Positions 37,189 to 47,435 are shown, counted from the stretch's first letter. The stretch is 64,000 nt of DNA from Trichodesmium erythraeum GBRTRLIN201 (GCA_018457135.1 JAGGDU010000219.1:1-64000); one strand, 5' to 3'. The notes: generated by a model from the letters alone, not told the origin. Program-made: numbers and translations.

Positions 37189-37542
37189 TTACTCTTTTAA
37201 TTTCCATTTCATGGTAACTTCCATTTGCGCTTCTGCACCTGCTTTTGCCAACATTGGTACACCTGCCTCAGAATCTAAAGTAATTGACAATTTCATTTCA
37301 AATTCATTAGGTTTAATATCATCGCTCATTTGGTTGACACTTTCTATGACTTTAGCAGCACAATTACGAGTTAAAGCCAAACCATCCCCAAATAAATCCT
37401 TTGCTGCCGCAATAACTTCTTTTCCCGAATTACCTCGAGACAAAGGCTTAGGATTATTTTGAACTTTAAAATCATCATTAACCTGAATATTGATTTCAAT
37501 TTTTTCATTGCCAAGTTGGCTAATGGTTTTAACAATTGCCAC
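37189..37542 (-). CDS. Trypco1-like (CU044_2847 family) small protein
   Basis: 117 residues from a GTG at 37542 with a good GGAGG site upstream. It is a small beta-rich protein: VKTISQLGNEKIEINIQVND, a helix around IAAAKDLFGDGLALTRNCAAKV, then a beta strand with KLSITLDSEAGVPMLAKAG and a basic end. This is the pattern of the trypsin-co-occurring domain 1 family as I recall it, described as a component of NTPase-based conflict systems in multicellular bacteria. It heads the minus-strand series leading to the ChlI-like, ChlD-like, CHAT and pseudo-caspase genes. Family assignment needs a profile search. Confidence 0.7.
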   Translation of the reverse strand: MAIVKTISQLGNEKIEINIQVNDDFKVQNNPKPLSRGNSGKEVIAAAKDLFGDGLALTRNCAAKVIESVNQMSDDIKPNEFEMKLSITLDSEAGVPMLAKAGAEAQMEVTMKWKLKE

Positions 37543-37690
37543 AAATCATATCCTCCAAAAATTAACATTATAACTGACCCACCTCCACAGCTCCCCTTTT
37601 ACGGATGGGATGGGGACTAGTAACCGGTGGCTATAATCTCTGATAGTCTCTAATAATCTCTAAATAATCTCCAGTTATTGATAATTTATC

Positions 37691-39067
37691 CTAACTTCCA
37701 CTATACCACTGAAATAAAACCTGAGCCAACATCGTAGAATCATGGCGAACAAAACCATTTTGTTCGTCCTCATACATAACATTAGTTAAAAGAATTTTCC
37801 GCCCCAAATTGTTAACTGCTTCTCGGTCAAGAAAAACCGGATGAGAATTTTCTTGAGCATACTTAATTAATGCTTGTGCCGAAGGACTTTTTCCCTGTAC
37901 TAAAACAGTATCAAATAATCTTTGACCACAAGCAACATCAATAGCACAAATATGGTCAGCCACACTATATCCAGTAGTTTCTCCAGGCTGAGTCATAATA
38001 TTACAAACATAAATACTAGGAATATTTCTACAAGCGATCGCCTCAGCAATTTCAGGTACTAATAAATTAGGAATAACGCTAGTATATAAACTACCAGGAC
38101 CAATAATAATATAGTCAGCTTCTTCTATAGCTTGCAAAACCTTAGGCAAAGCCGGAGGATGTTCAGGAGTACAGCCAATTTTAACAATTTTGCCCCCTGC
38201 TTCAGTAATATTAGACTCCCCCTCAATGTGTCGTCCATCAGCTAACTCTGCCCACAAATACACATCAGTAAGAGTAGCAGGCAAAACCTGACCTTGGACA
38301 GCTAAAACCTTTGAACTAGCAGCAACAGCCCGTTCCAAATCTCCTGTCACCTCACTCATAGCTGTCAGAAACAAGTTGCCAAAACTATGCCCTACCAAAC
38401 CATCACCAGCCTTGAAGCGATACTGAAATAATTCAGTTAATAACTTTTCCTCGTTAGCTAAAGCCGCCAAACAATTCCGAATATCTCCTGGTGGGAGTAC
38501 CCCTATTTCTCGGCGCAACCTACCAGAAGAGCCACCATCATCAGCCACCGTAACAATAGCAGTAATATTTGCACTATAACTCTTGAGACCCCTTAATAAG
38601 TTGGAAAGACCAGTACCCCCACCAATAGCGACAATTTTGGGACCTTTATTTAATCGCCGATGAGTGAGTAACCGGTCTACAAGTTGTTCATCTCCTTCTG
38701 GCATTAACGCTTGGGTAATAGTTTTTAAGCTGCGGTTTTGGCCTAGAAAGATTAATAGTAAGCCAACAACAATAATTATTGGGCCAGAAATGTACTTAGG
38801 GACTATTGTTGTTACCCACCCTAAAAATTCCCTAATTGTTTGTAGGATGTAAAAAATAGGAGTCATTCCCGTCCATATTGCCAGCCCTAAACTAGTTAGT
38901 AGTACACCAGCAGCACTTAAAAGTAACCACCGTTTGACAAATAATCCTGGGGCGAGCCATTTGAACCATTGACTAACTATTTGATAGTTACTTTTTTGAG
39001 GTTTTGTAATAGGGAAGTTTTTCTTCAGAAAGATACGTAGAGTTTTCTTAAATAAACTAGTTGACAT
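37691..39067 (-). CDS. YvcK/CofD-superfamily protein (gluconeogenesis factor family)
   Basis: 458 residues. Two N-terminal transmembrane segments (about 46-68 and 95-110) precede a cytoplasmic YvcK domain beginning at [15 protein letters not shown] (about 143). Further family motifs are [49 protein letters not shown] and [14 protein letters not shown]. YvcK proteins bind UDP-sugars and affect cell envelope and carbon metabolism in other bacteria; the membrane anchor is typical of cyanobacteria as I recall. It is divergent from the ABC/MCE transporter genes, 190 bp away. Confidence 0.9.
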   Translation of the reverse strand: MSTSLFKKTLRIFLKKNFPITKPQKSNYQIVSQWFKWLAPGLFVKRWLLLSAAGVLLTSLGLAIWTGMTPIFYILQTIREFLGWVTTIVPKYISGPIIIVVGLLLIFLGQNRSLKTITQALMPEGDEQLVDRLLTHRRLNKGPKIVAIGGGTGLSNLLRGLKSYSANITAIVTVADDGGSSGRLRREIGVLPPGDIRNCLAALANEEKLLTELFQYRFKAGDGLVGHSFGNLFLTAMSEVTGDLERAVAASSKVLAVQGQVLPATLTDVYLWAELADGRHIEGESNITEAGGKIVKIGCTPEHPPALPKVLQAIEEADYIIIGPGSLYTSVIPNLLVPEIAEAIACRNIPSIYVCNIMTQPGETTGYSVADHICAIDVACGQRLFDTVLVQGKSPSAQALIKYAQENSHPVFLDREAVNNLGRKILLTNVMYEDEQNGFVRHDSTMLAQVLFQWYSGS

Positions 39068-39257
39068 AATAATTTTTATAAAAATATTTTTTACATAAAA
39101 AGAATTCTGGCATTATTATGACTCTTCAGGACCAACTTTGTTTTAGATGAAATCTAGCAAACTCAAAATATTTATAGGGAATAGAAAATATAAGGATGTT
39201 TTCAAGTATTTGCCTAGTCATTTATAATATAGTGGGAAAAAAGTCAATTTCTAATCT

Positions 39258-40043
39258 ATGAACAATGAACCTTTAATTCAACTCAAGGGAGTTAGTAAGT
39301 CATTCGGGCAAAACGTTGTGTTAGATGAAACAGACTTAACTATTTATCGTGGAGAGGCATTAGCTATTATTGGTCCATCAGGAACTGGTAAGTCTACAGT
39401 TCTGAGAATTATTGCTGGTTTATTAACTCCTGATGCTGGGGAAGTTTATGTGCAGGGAAAGAAACGGGTTAGATGGATAGATGATTTAAAAGATCCAATA
39501 ACTATTGGTATGGTGTTTCAGAATGCAGCTTTGTTTGATTCTTTGACAGTAGAAGAAAATGTGGGTTTTCTTTTGTATCAACATTCTAAGTTGTTACGTC
39601 CCCAGATTCAGGAATTGGTCAACCAGAAGTTGGAAATGGTGGGTTTGGGTAATATTGGCGATCGCTATCCGGCGGAGTTATCTGGTGGGATGCGTAAACG
39701 TGTTAGTTTTGCTAGAGCAATTATTACTAATCCAGAAAATCCCCATCATGATCCAGATGTATTATTATATGATGAACCTACCGCTGGCCTAGACCCTATC
39801 GCTTCTACTGTGATTGAGGATATAGTTCGTCATATACAATATGTAGATGGTGGCTGTAATACTTATGTGATGGTGACTCATCAGCATAGTACTATTCGTC
39901 GTACAGCGGACAGAATTGTATTTCTTTACCAGGGTAAGGTGCAGTGGGAAGGTACTGCAGATGAAATTGATACTGTGGATAATGCTTTGGTCAAACAATT
40001 TTTTACGGGTAGTGTAAATGGTCCAATTCAGGTGGTGGGTTAA
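39258..40043 (+). CDS. ABC transporter ATP-binding protein, MlaF/TGD3-like
   Basis: 261 residues. Walker A GPSGTGKST (about 38-46), Q-loop VFQNAALFDSLTVEENV, ABC signature LSGGMRKRV, Walker B VLLYDEPTAGLDP and the H-loop MVTHQH are all intact. FQNAALFDSLTV and the signature are characteristic of MlaF-type ATPases that drive MCE lipid transporters. An MCE-domain gene follows on the same strand after about 445 bp. The permease MlaE is not in the window; in cyanobacteria it is often encoded elsewhere. Role: lipid trafficking between envelope membranes. Confidence 0.9.
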   Translation: MNNEPLIQLKGVSKSFGQNVVLDETDLTIYRGEALAIIGPSGTGKSTVLRIIAGLLTPDAGEVYVQGKKRVRWIDDLKDPITIGMVFQNAALFDSLTVEENVGFLLYQHSKLLRPQIQELVNQKLEMVGLGNIGDRYPAELSGGMRKRVSFARAIITNPENPHHDPDVLLYDEPTAGLDPIASTVIEDIVRHIQYVDGGCNTYVMVTHQHSTIRRTADRIVFLYQGKVQWEGTADEIDTVDNALVKQFFTGSVNGPIQVVG

Positions 40044-40079
40044 TTAAGTTATTTCAGTTATCGGTTCTCGGTATCTCTG

Positions 40080-40340
40080 AGACTCAGCATCCAGGTTGAA
40101 ATACATAAGGCGAATATTTTTTTTTAACATTGAAATAGTAGGTTATTAACCTGATTTTTTTGCTCAGAAGTTAGGAAACCAAAAATTGTTTTAGTTATTA
40201 GTTATTAGTTATTAGTACTGAGTAGCCCTCAGCATCTAGATTGAAATACACAAGAGGAATATTTGTGTCCAAACCTTGAAAGGGCAGCTATTATCAGAAT
40301 TTTTTGGTAAATTGAACTCAGAAGTCAGAAGTTGTTTTGG
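40080..40340. repeat. Imperfect direct duplication of about 100 bp with a heptad tract between
   Basis: GACTCAGCATCCAGGTTGAAATAC... (40080-40172) recurs as CCTCAGCATCTAGATTGAAATAC... (40226-40338). Between them is a TTAGTTA tandem (40192-40218). The stretch lies between the ABC ATPase and MCE genes, so it lengthens their shared transcript or separates them. Confidence 0.7.
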
Positions 40341-40487
40341 TCACAGGGATAACTAAGTCATCAGCTAAACATCAAAATTTTCACCTTGACACGAATAGAA
40401 AATAAAGATGGATATTATACCATAAGTTGATTGATTATCAAGTAAAATTTTTAGGTTTCAATACAATAAAAGTTGGTTGGGGAAATT

Positions 40488-41918
40488 ATGCGATCGCGAA
40501 CAACTAGAGAAGGTTCAGTAGGTTTATTAACTTTATTCGGACTGGGTTTGTTTGGTGCTTTAATGCTTTGGCTCAAAGGAGTAGAATTAGGCAAACGTAG
40601 TTATAAATTCATAGTTGAATTTGAAAGTGCATCTGGTATTGAGTTAGGTACATCAGTTAGATATCGAGGTATTGATGTTGGGCAAGTAGTAAAAATCAAA
40701 CCAGGGTCAAATGGAGTAGATATTACCCTAGAAATTCAGCCAGAAGATTTAATTATTCCTCGTGATGTATACATTCAAGGCAATATATCTTCATTTATTG
40801 GAACTGCGCAAATAGATATTATTCCAAGAAATAGAATACCAGAATCAGAAATTTCTGCTACTGCCTTATCATCTAATTGCCCTGAAATAATTATCTGTAA
40901 TAATGACCGTTTACAAGGAGAGGCCGGAGTAGAAATGCAACAATTATTAAGGGCAGGAATACGTTTAATTGACCTCTATAGTGACCCAGAGTTATTTAAT
41001 AATGTGAAGATAATTGCTGAAAATACAGCTAATGCATCTGCTGAAGCTTCTAAGTTAGCGAAACAACTCTCTGATTTATCAGAAACTATTAAAAAAGAAA
41101 TGAAAGGTTTAAGTCAATATCTAAGAGAAGATATTGATAATATAACAGGAATTATCCGCACAGAAGTGGGTAGTTTAACTCAAACATTAGAAGGAGAAAT
41201 TGGAGGCTTAACTCAAACATTAGAAGGAGAAATTAGTGGTTTAACTAATACAGTAGAGAAAGACTTAGATAGTTTGACTAAAACCTTAGAAAAAGAAGTG
41301 AATGATATTTCTAATCAAGTAACTACTGTGACTGAAACCATGAAAGAATCTACAAAAAAAGTTTCTTCTGCCGCAGTCGCTTCAGCAAATTCTGTAGAAG
41401 AAGTAGCTAATCAATTTAGTTTAACAGTTGAGCAGATTAATGAAATTGTTAATACAAATCGTTCGACTCTAGTTGCAACTTTAAATAATATCGAAAAAAC
41501 AACTGAAGAATTAGTAGGACTAGTGGCAAGTTTAAGTCCGATGATTGGTGAGTTAGAAAGAGGAGAATTTATTAGTAATTTAGAGATATTATCAGAAAAT
41601 GCAGTAGAAACTTCTGCGAATTTACGAGATATTTCTACTGATTTAAACAGCCCAACAAACATAATTATGTTGCAACAAACATTAGATTCAGCTAGAGCAA
41701 CATTTGAAAATGTGCAGAAAATGTCATCAGATTTAGATGATATAACAGGGGATGAAAGATTTAGGAAAAGCCTCAAAAAAATTATTAATGGATTAGGTGA
41801 TTTATTCTCTTCAACAAAGCAGTTAGAGAAGCAAACTCAGACGGCAAAAAATATTGAAAGTTTGTTGAAAGAGAGTAGCAGTTCAGAGATTAGTAAATTT
41901 ACCAAAAGTTATGAGTAG
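40488..41918 (+). CDS. MCE/MlaD-family substrate-binding protein
   Basis: 476 residues from ATG 40488 (MRSRTTREGS), with GGGG 7-9 bases upstream; a TTG five codons earlier is less likely. A single N-terminal membrane anchor (about 12-28) is followed by one MCE domain (YKFIVEFESASGIELGTSVRYRGIDVGQV, about 39-115). From about 165 to the end it is long coiled-coil, including a triplicated GSLTQTLEGEI/GGLTQTLEGEI/SGLTNTVEKDL unit. This matches the cyanobacterial MlaD/TGD2-like proteins that form the periplasmic part of lipid ABC importers. Functional partner of the upstream ATPase. Confidence 0.9.
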   Translation: MRSRTTREGSVGLLTLFGLGLFGALMLWLKGVELGKRSYKFIVEFESASGIELGTSVRYRGIDVGQVVKIKPGSNGVDITLEIQPEDLIIPRDVYIQGNISSFIGTAQIDIIPRNRIPESEISATALSSNCPEIIICNNDRLQGEAGVEMQQLLRAGIRLIDLYSDPELFNNVKIIAENTANASAEASKLAKQLSDLSETIKKEMKGLSQYLREDIDNITGIIRTEVGSLTQTLEGEIGGLTQTLEGEISGLTNTVEKDLDSLTKTLEKEVNDISNQVTTVTETMKESTKKVSSAAVASANSVEEVANQFSLTVEQINEIVNTNRSTLVATLNNIEKTTEELVGLVASLSPMIGELERGEFISNLEILSENAVETSANLRDISTDLNSPTNIIMLQQTLDSARATFENVQKMSSDLDDITGDERFRKSLKKIINGLGDLFSSTKQLEKQTQTAKNIESLLKESSSSEISKFTKSYE

Positions 41919-43298
41919 CTTTGAGGTTTTAGATGTGAATTTTTAGGTGGGGATAGAATGGAAATATTACTGTTTTTATTAACATAGTATTTCTATGCCG
42001 GAATGCTCCACAAATAGCTATCAGCTATCAGCTATTAGCTATTAGTTCTAGTCAAAACTATTGGTTGTAAAAGATTTCAATTTTATCAATGTCAAATGTA
42101 CTTTTTTATAGTTTTATACTTTTTATCCTAGGAAAATAAAAGTGGAGGCGATCGCTTTATGACTCATAGTAAGGTCAATGAAGCAGAGGCTAAGACTAAA
42201 AAATTGCTAGAAAGGTAAAGGTTGCGATCGCTAGGCATTAACCCAGAAAAAATTGTTTGAGTTTTATTCCTCAAATAAGGAAGTTTTTATTCTTTGACAT
42301 CCTCTAGTGGCTGTTAGTTCTGAGGGGGGTTATACCAAACCAAAGCTCCTACATGGGTTGAGTCTTTTGCACTTAGCACGCGCTTCGAGCTCTACAGGCT
42401 GCTATACCTCCTCTGGGGGCAAGTTTTCCTTGTCTCCGTGTCTGTTTTTTTGTCTTGGACTGCCCACCTGCGACTAATTAATTGATAGAATAACAATATA
42501 TGTATTCAAAAAAACAACTAAAAAGTCTCCTATTTATGCATCAAACTTTCAATCCAATTTTTAGGTAAAAAGTTTTGATAAAGTTGATTATTGATGGGAA
42601 TTATTGCTTCTTGGAAAAGTCTATATATTAGAGGTTTGACTCTAGTAATTTGCAGTTAAATTTTTATTATCAACAACTCTTATAATCATTATTTAGCCTT
42701 AAAATATATTCAATAATCTAATTTTAATCAGGTATCAATATTAGTAATAAAATAAAACTTGCGAATAATAATTATGGGAAATTGAGAAATTTGAATATTT
42801 ATAAATTATGGCTAAATTATTTAAAATTGAACTTAAGATATAAATCTATTTTAATAAATTAGCATTGAAATTATAAGAAGCTAAAATTTAACCAATATCG
42901 AATTTTGATACTACTAGTTTTATTTTGTTTATAGAGTAGCACAGCCAATTCTATTTTTAATTCCTATTCTGTAATTTTGGCAGCTTGCAAAATGTTTTTA
43001 AGAATAACAAAAATAATTGTTTTTTTGTTGGGGCTGTAAAACTAAGTAACTACTATAATGATACAATAATAATTTAACAAAAAAAAATATTCTCCTTTTT
43101 AAAGAAGACAAAAAAATAAAATTCAGTTTATTGTTAATAGTACTGATAACTAATAACTAAAAAGGCCATAGTCTCTGGACAGTCGTGGGACAAGTAATAA
43201 ATGCTGAGGAGGCGATCGCTTTTTGGTTCAAACTGGGAAAACTGGATAAGGTAGATGTTAAGAGTAGAATGCTAATGCAAGGAACAGAGAAAGAGTAC
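41919..43298. other. Long intergenic region with heptads and a Uma2-like remnant
   Basis: About 1.3 kb. A heptad tract AGCTATC/AGCTATT is at 42013-42052, and the gene remnant at 42159-42260. Most of 42480-43150 is low-complexity AT DNA with no supported gene. Confidence 0.45.
42159..42260 (+). pseudogene. Remnant of a Uma2/DUF820-type gene 3' end
   Basis: From an ATG the frame reads EAEAKTKKLLER, a TAA, then RLRSLGINPEKIV and stop. The helix AEAKxxxLLExLRxLGIxPE is the usual C-terminal tail of Uma2 family (DUF820) putative endonucleases in cyanobacteria. The in-frame TAA and the missing catalytic domain show it is a relic. It contains two HIP1 sites. Confidence 0.5.
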
Positions 43299-43670
43299 AT
43301 GGAAGCCCGTAAGCAGCGAAGTAAAACATTGAGAAGAATAATGTCCTTAGTCGGGCTTATATCTTTTGGGAGTGCTGCTTTGTTTGGGATAGCGAATATG
43401 TTTAAAAGTGCTTTACAGGAGTCTCAAAAGGTAGAAACGGACACAGTTGTTTCGGTAGAGGAGCAGCTGCAGAAAATAGCTCGGGGATATGAGGGTGTTT
43501 TGGAGCGAGAACCTGAAAATGTGACCGCTTTGGAAGGGTTGGTTAAAGTAAGGTTGGAGATGGGGGATAGGAAAGGGGCGATCGCTCCTCTGGAAAAATT
43601 GGTGGGGTTGTATCCTCACAAAGATGATTATAAAGTTGTATTGGAGCAGCTAAAGTTGGAGGTTGACTAA
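43299..43670 (+). CDS. Membrane-anchored TPR protein
   Basis: 123 residues from ATG 43299 (MEARKQRSKTLRR); the frame is open back to a GTG at 43185 and there are ATGs at 43269 and 43275, so the start is uncertain. A basic N-terminus precedes one hydrophobic segment (SLVGLISFGSAALFGIANM) and a periplasm- or lumen-facing domain with tetratricopeptide-like helices (ALEGLVKVRLEMGDRKGAIAPLEKLVGLYP). Proteins of this shape are common in cyanobacteria. The function is unknown; TPR suggests protein binding. Confidence 0.7.
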   Translation: MEARKQRSKTLRRIMSLVGLISFGSAALFGIANMFKSALQESQKVETDTVVSVEEQLQKIARGYEGVLEREPENVTALEGLVKVRLEMGDRKGAIAPLEKLVGLYPHKDDYKVVLEQLKLEVD

Positions 43671-44043
43671 CATTAAAGATAATAATTAACTAATTTCTGA
43701 TGTCTAGGTAGTAAATTTGAAGAAAATTTTATGATTTATAAAAAAGATAAATCTGATTGGTTATATTTGCTATCATTGGTTCAGAAAAAGCTATTGATTA
43801 TTCTATAATTAGTATTTGTTAGTAGTTGGTTTTATGATACCTTCAACTTAAATAAATATTGGAGTCCCACACTATAATTTTAATTTAGTGTCGGGAATAA
43901 TTTATAAACAACGATAATATTTATTGTATGTAGAATTTACCCACAGGCAATATATTTATATCATTACGATCCATAGGGAAGTCATCTCAAACTAATACTT
44001 TCCTAGTGGATGATTAAGGCCTGGGATAGTTATTTTTCATCAT
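43671..44043. other. Convergent intergenic region
   Basis: AT-rich gap between the TPR gene and the OGT-like gene. Holds the stem-loop at 43866-43895 and no gene. Confidence 0.5.
43866..43895. terminator. Stem-loop between convergent genes
   Basis: CCCACACTA pairs with TAGTGT-CGGG (one bulged C) around an AT loop. Its position between two gene ends makes a bidirectional terminator plausible; T-tracts are weak. Confidence 0.35.
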
Positions 44044-47000
44044 TCACCACGAGGAATATTTTCGGACTATTTGTTGATAAAAATCTTCTAAGGCATTGAC
44101 ACAAGTTTGGTCATCAAATAGATAATTATGGCGTAAACTCATCCTCTGAGAAATGTCATTTCGCCAAGCAGTTTCTAAACCTAATTTAACAGCAATATGA
44201 ATATATTCTGCTTCATCTTTAGCAATAGTATCTATAACTCCCAACATTTTTAAGAAACTATCTGCATGACGACTGCGCATAAATTCTCCAGGACAAGTTA
44301 CTATCGGTAAATTACAAGCGATCGCCTCTAAAGAAGTATTCCCACCAGACCAAGTAAAAGTATCTAGAAAAACATCTGAAAGTAGATTTAACATCAAATA
44401 ATCTGACCTTTCTGGAATCTTTAAATGAACACAATAATCTTCACTATTTAACCCTCTAGAATAAAAAGCTTTTTCTAAACGAGGTTTTAATAAAGTTCCT
44501 CTGAGAAAAACAAATTTTGCTTGGGGAACTCCTAAAGCTATTTCTGGGAAAATATAATCATATTGAGGCAAATATTTAAAAGGTGCTTGACAGCATAAAT
44601 AAATAACTCCATCTTCAGGTAATTGGAATTTTTTTTCGCCCCTAACGCTCTTTGGAAAAGGGGGAATAGTCTGTTTTTTTGTCAGGTTAGTAATGTCTTT
44701 AGGTTCAGGATAAGCCACCCCAATATTAGGTAGTTTAATTAAAGTTTCTGAGTAATGTTCTTGAGCATTTTCTGGCTCCATTAATTCACTGGATAGAAAA
44801 TAATCAATAGTTGGTAACCCTGTAGTTACTGGATGGCCCCAGGCAGTACATTGTATAGGTGCTAACCGCAAGGCTGCTATTTGCATTGTGGGTGGGTCCA
44901 TACCTATTTCGGGATAGACTAATATATGTAGTTTATCATTTAATATTTGTTGGCAAACTGCGGGTAAATTGCCTGGAATATGATGAAATTTATGGCTATA
45001 TTGACGAAATTTTTCTGTTATTGGGTCAGGAGAATTACCAGTATAATAACAGTAAATTTCAAAATTTTTATGGTCAGCATAACGTAACCAACCTATTAAC
45101 CACAAGCTGCCACTATAAGAATGTAAATAGTTGGAAATATAGCCAATGCGGATTTTATTTTCTACGGGTGGAATGGATAATGGTTGTATGTATTCTGGAT
45201 AATTAGCTCCTAGAATTTTATGGAGAAAATTACCATAGATAATTTGAGATTTTTGAACATTATGAGCTTGATAAGCTAAGTAAAAATTAGTGAATCTGCT
45301 AGTACCTAAAAGAGCGTTTTTTCGCGATTCAGTATTTTCTAAATTGGTTGTTTTTATGAGGTTTTGTATTTCGGTTTCAAATCTTTGGCGATAAAAGCTG
45401 ATTGATTCTGGACTGTGGTAAATAATGGGAACTATTAAATGTTTTAGGAGTTTAAATGTGTAATCTTGGGGCAGGTTTTGTAAAGCTATTTCTGCTTGAG
45501 ATATTGCTTGTTCAGTTCTCCCATTTTGTAATAGGGTCATAATTAAGTTAAAATGGAGCTGTCCTGAATTGGGGCAGGTTTGGGTACCCTCTTGGAGAAT
45601 GTTTATAGTTGCTTGTTTTTGGTCTAATTGTTGATAACATTCTGAGAGAAAAGAATAGACTTGAGTATCTGTTGGTTGAAGTTCTAGATATTTACGATAT
45701 TCTAAAATTGCTGTTTCATATTTTCCTAATTGTTGCAGTCTTCGTGCCCAATTTAATAATATTGGGGCAGGGTTATTTTTTGCTCGAAGAGCGATGTTGA
45801 GATTGTTAGCTATATCTGAATTTTCGGGATTGATTTCTAGGGCCTTTTCATAATTAGCGATCGCCAACTCAACTCGATTTTGTTCGAGCATTAAATTACC
45901 TAGATTAATATAACTTCCCCAATGGTTGGGGTTAATAGAAATGCTCTGGCGATAAATAGTTTCTGCTTGTTCAAATTCACTTTTTGTCTTGAGGAGATTG
46001 CCTAAATTATTATAAGGATCTATGAAATTAATATCTAGTTTAATTGCTTGTTGGTGGGAGGCGATCGCTTGTTCAATTTGATTGATTTTTTCTAACCCTA
46101 AACCCTGGTAGTAATATCCATAACTTGATGGTTCTATTTCTAAAGATTTAGATATAGCTGAAATAGACTGTTGATAATTTTCTATTTGATAATAAAGCAC
46201 TCCTAATTGTAACCAAACCAGGGAATTATTAGGTTGCCATAATAATAACTCTTGATATTTTTTTTCTGCTAATTGCCATTGCTGTTGTTGGTGTAAATAT
46301 ATTGCTTCTTCATAGAACAACTGCCTGGATGATTCTGTCTCCCATTGTTGTAGATTAGAAATGGCTGTAATGACATTTTGTTGACGATTATTAATAATCC
46401 TAGAAGGTGGATAATTATGATTTCTTTCACTGTCAAAACTTAGGAGTTGAATCCCATTACCAAATAAGTGATTTATTTGTGCAAATTCTGGTAATTCTGA
46501 TAATATTTTATATTGAGGAAAACTAGCCATTAAATCCCAATAAGCTTGCTGTACTAGACTTTTATTAGAATTATTAATAACCACTAATGCTTTTTTAGAT
46601 AAAAAAGGCTTAATTAACATTAATCCTAACAGTACGGAGCGATATTCAGGAGAGCCATTATAGAAATAGACACCAATATTATTTTCTGTTTCTATTTCTC
46701 GTAATTCTAATAAAAATTCTTCTAGATCTTGGTCACAAAAAAAGACCTGTGATTCAAGATTAAATTGCTGCAAATTTTCTAATAGTTCTTGTTGTAGTTC
46801 TCCAGTAGAATCAAAGTTAGAAAAGTTGTTAACTGCATAGGCCATTTTTTCGGTATGCTCAAATAATGCTCCGATTAAAGTGAGACCTTGAGTAGTGCCT
46901 ATCTCGCAGTAAATCTCATCTGGTTCTGTGTGTTCTACAGCGCTGTTGAGTAGTTTCATGAGGTTGAGGGTGTTGACGTTGGGTTTAGGGGTGAGGGTTT

Positions 47001-47088
47001 TTGGCCATTGGTCAGATGGTTGAAGGGAGTTATTGCCCCAGTTTTGGTAATTAGTGGGAAGTTGTTGGATGAATTTTTGGTAGTCCAT
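44044..47088 (-). CDS. Methyltransferase-TPR-OGT fusion (SPINDLY-type O-GlcNAc transferase family)
   Basis: 1014 residues. Residues 1 to about 225 resemble a class I methyltransferase (EIYCEIGTTQGLTLIGALF, then IGVYFYNGSPEYRSV), probably degenerate. About 255-560 are TPR repeats (SISINPNHWGSYINLGNLMLE, ANYEKALEINPENSDIANNL). The C-terminal 380 residues are a glycosyltransferase family 41 domain: IRIGYISNYLHSYSG, LRLAPIQCTAWGHPVTTGLPTIDY, LDTFTWSGGNTSLEAIACNLPIVT, GEFMRSRHADSFLK. GT41 enzymes transfer GlcNAc or other sugars to proteins; the bacterial acceptor is unknown. It is divergent from the large glycosyltransferase gene, with 347 bp between. Confidence 0.9.
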   Translation of the reverse strand: MDYQKFIQQLPTNYQNWGNNSLQPSDQWPKTLTPKPNVNTLNLMKLLNSAVEHTEPDEIYCEIGTTQGLTLIGALFEHTEKMAYAVNNFSNFDSTGELQQELLENLQQFNLESQVFFCDQDLEEFLLELREIETENNIGVYFYNGSPEYRSVLLGLMLIKPFLSKKALVVINNSNKSLVQQAYWDLMASFPQYKILSELPEFAQINHLFGNGIQLLSFDSERNHNYPPSRIINNRQQNVITAISNLQQWETESSRQLFYEEAIYLHQQQQWQLAEKKYQELLLWQPNNSLVWLQLGVLYYQIENYQQSISAISKSLEIEPSSYGYYYQGLGLEKINQIEQAIASHQQAIKLDINFIDPYNNLGNLLKTKSEFEQAETIYRQSISINPNHWGSYINLGNLMLEQNRVELAIANYEKALEINPENSDIANNLNIALRAKNNPAPILLNWARRLQQLGKYETAILEYRKYLELQPTDTQVYSFLSECYQQLDQKQATINILQEGTQTCPNSGQLHFNLIMTLLQNGRTEQAISQAEIALQNLPQDYTFKLLKHLIVPIIYHSPESISFYRQRFETEIQNLIKTTNLENTESRKNALLGTSRFTNFYLAYQAHNVQKSQIIYGNFLHKILGANYPEYIQPLSIPPVENKIRIGYISNYLHSYSGSLWLIGWLRYADHKNFEIYCYYTGNSPDPITEKFRQYSHKFHHIPGNLPAVCQQILNDKLHILVYPEIGMDPPTMQIAALRLAPIQCTAWGHPVTTGLPTIDYFLSSELMEPENAQEHYSETLIKLPNIGVAYPEPKDITNLTKKQTIPPFPKSVRGEKKFQLPEDGVIYLCCQAPFKYLPQYDYIFPEIALGVPQAKFVFLRGTLLKPRLEKAFYSRGLNSEDYCVHLKIPERSDYLMLNLLSDVFLDTFTWSGGNTSLEAIACNLPIVTCPGEFMRSRHADSFLKMLGVIDTIAKDEAEYIHIAVKLGLETAWRNDISQRMSLRHNYLFDDQTCVNALEDFYQQIVRKYSSW

Positions 47089-47435
47089 TTTGGTATGTTG
47101 CTTCTTTGGGGTTATTATAGAGGTTGGTTGAGTGGGAGGCGATCGTTTTTGTGGGGAAATGGGGAATAATTGGGAATATCGAGTTTCTGAGATTCAAACA
47201 CTGATTTTTAGGAGCTTGAATCTAACATAAAATAGTTAATAAAAAAGAATTTGATTATTTCTCAAAAAATCAATCTTAATTCTTTTATTTGACATCAGAG
47301 GGAGGATTATAAAGTGGTGTTGGATTAGGTAAGGCTAAGGGTTAGAGAAAAAGGAGTGGATGGGAGCAATCTAACCTTTAAAGTTATTAGTAAGATTATT
47401 ACCAATAAAAATAAAGATTATTAAAGAAAGGAAAA
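47089..47435. promoter_or_regulatory. Divergent promoter region of the glycosylation locus
   Basis: 347 bases between two diverging genes. It holds a purine-rich AAGAAAGG ribosome binding site just before the 47436 start and no gene. No clear operator palindrome was found. Confidence 0.4.
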
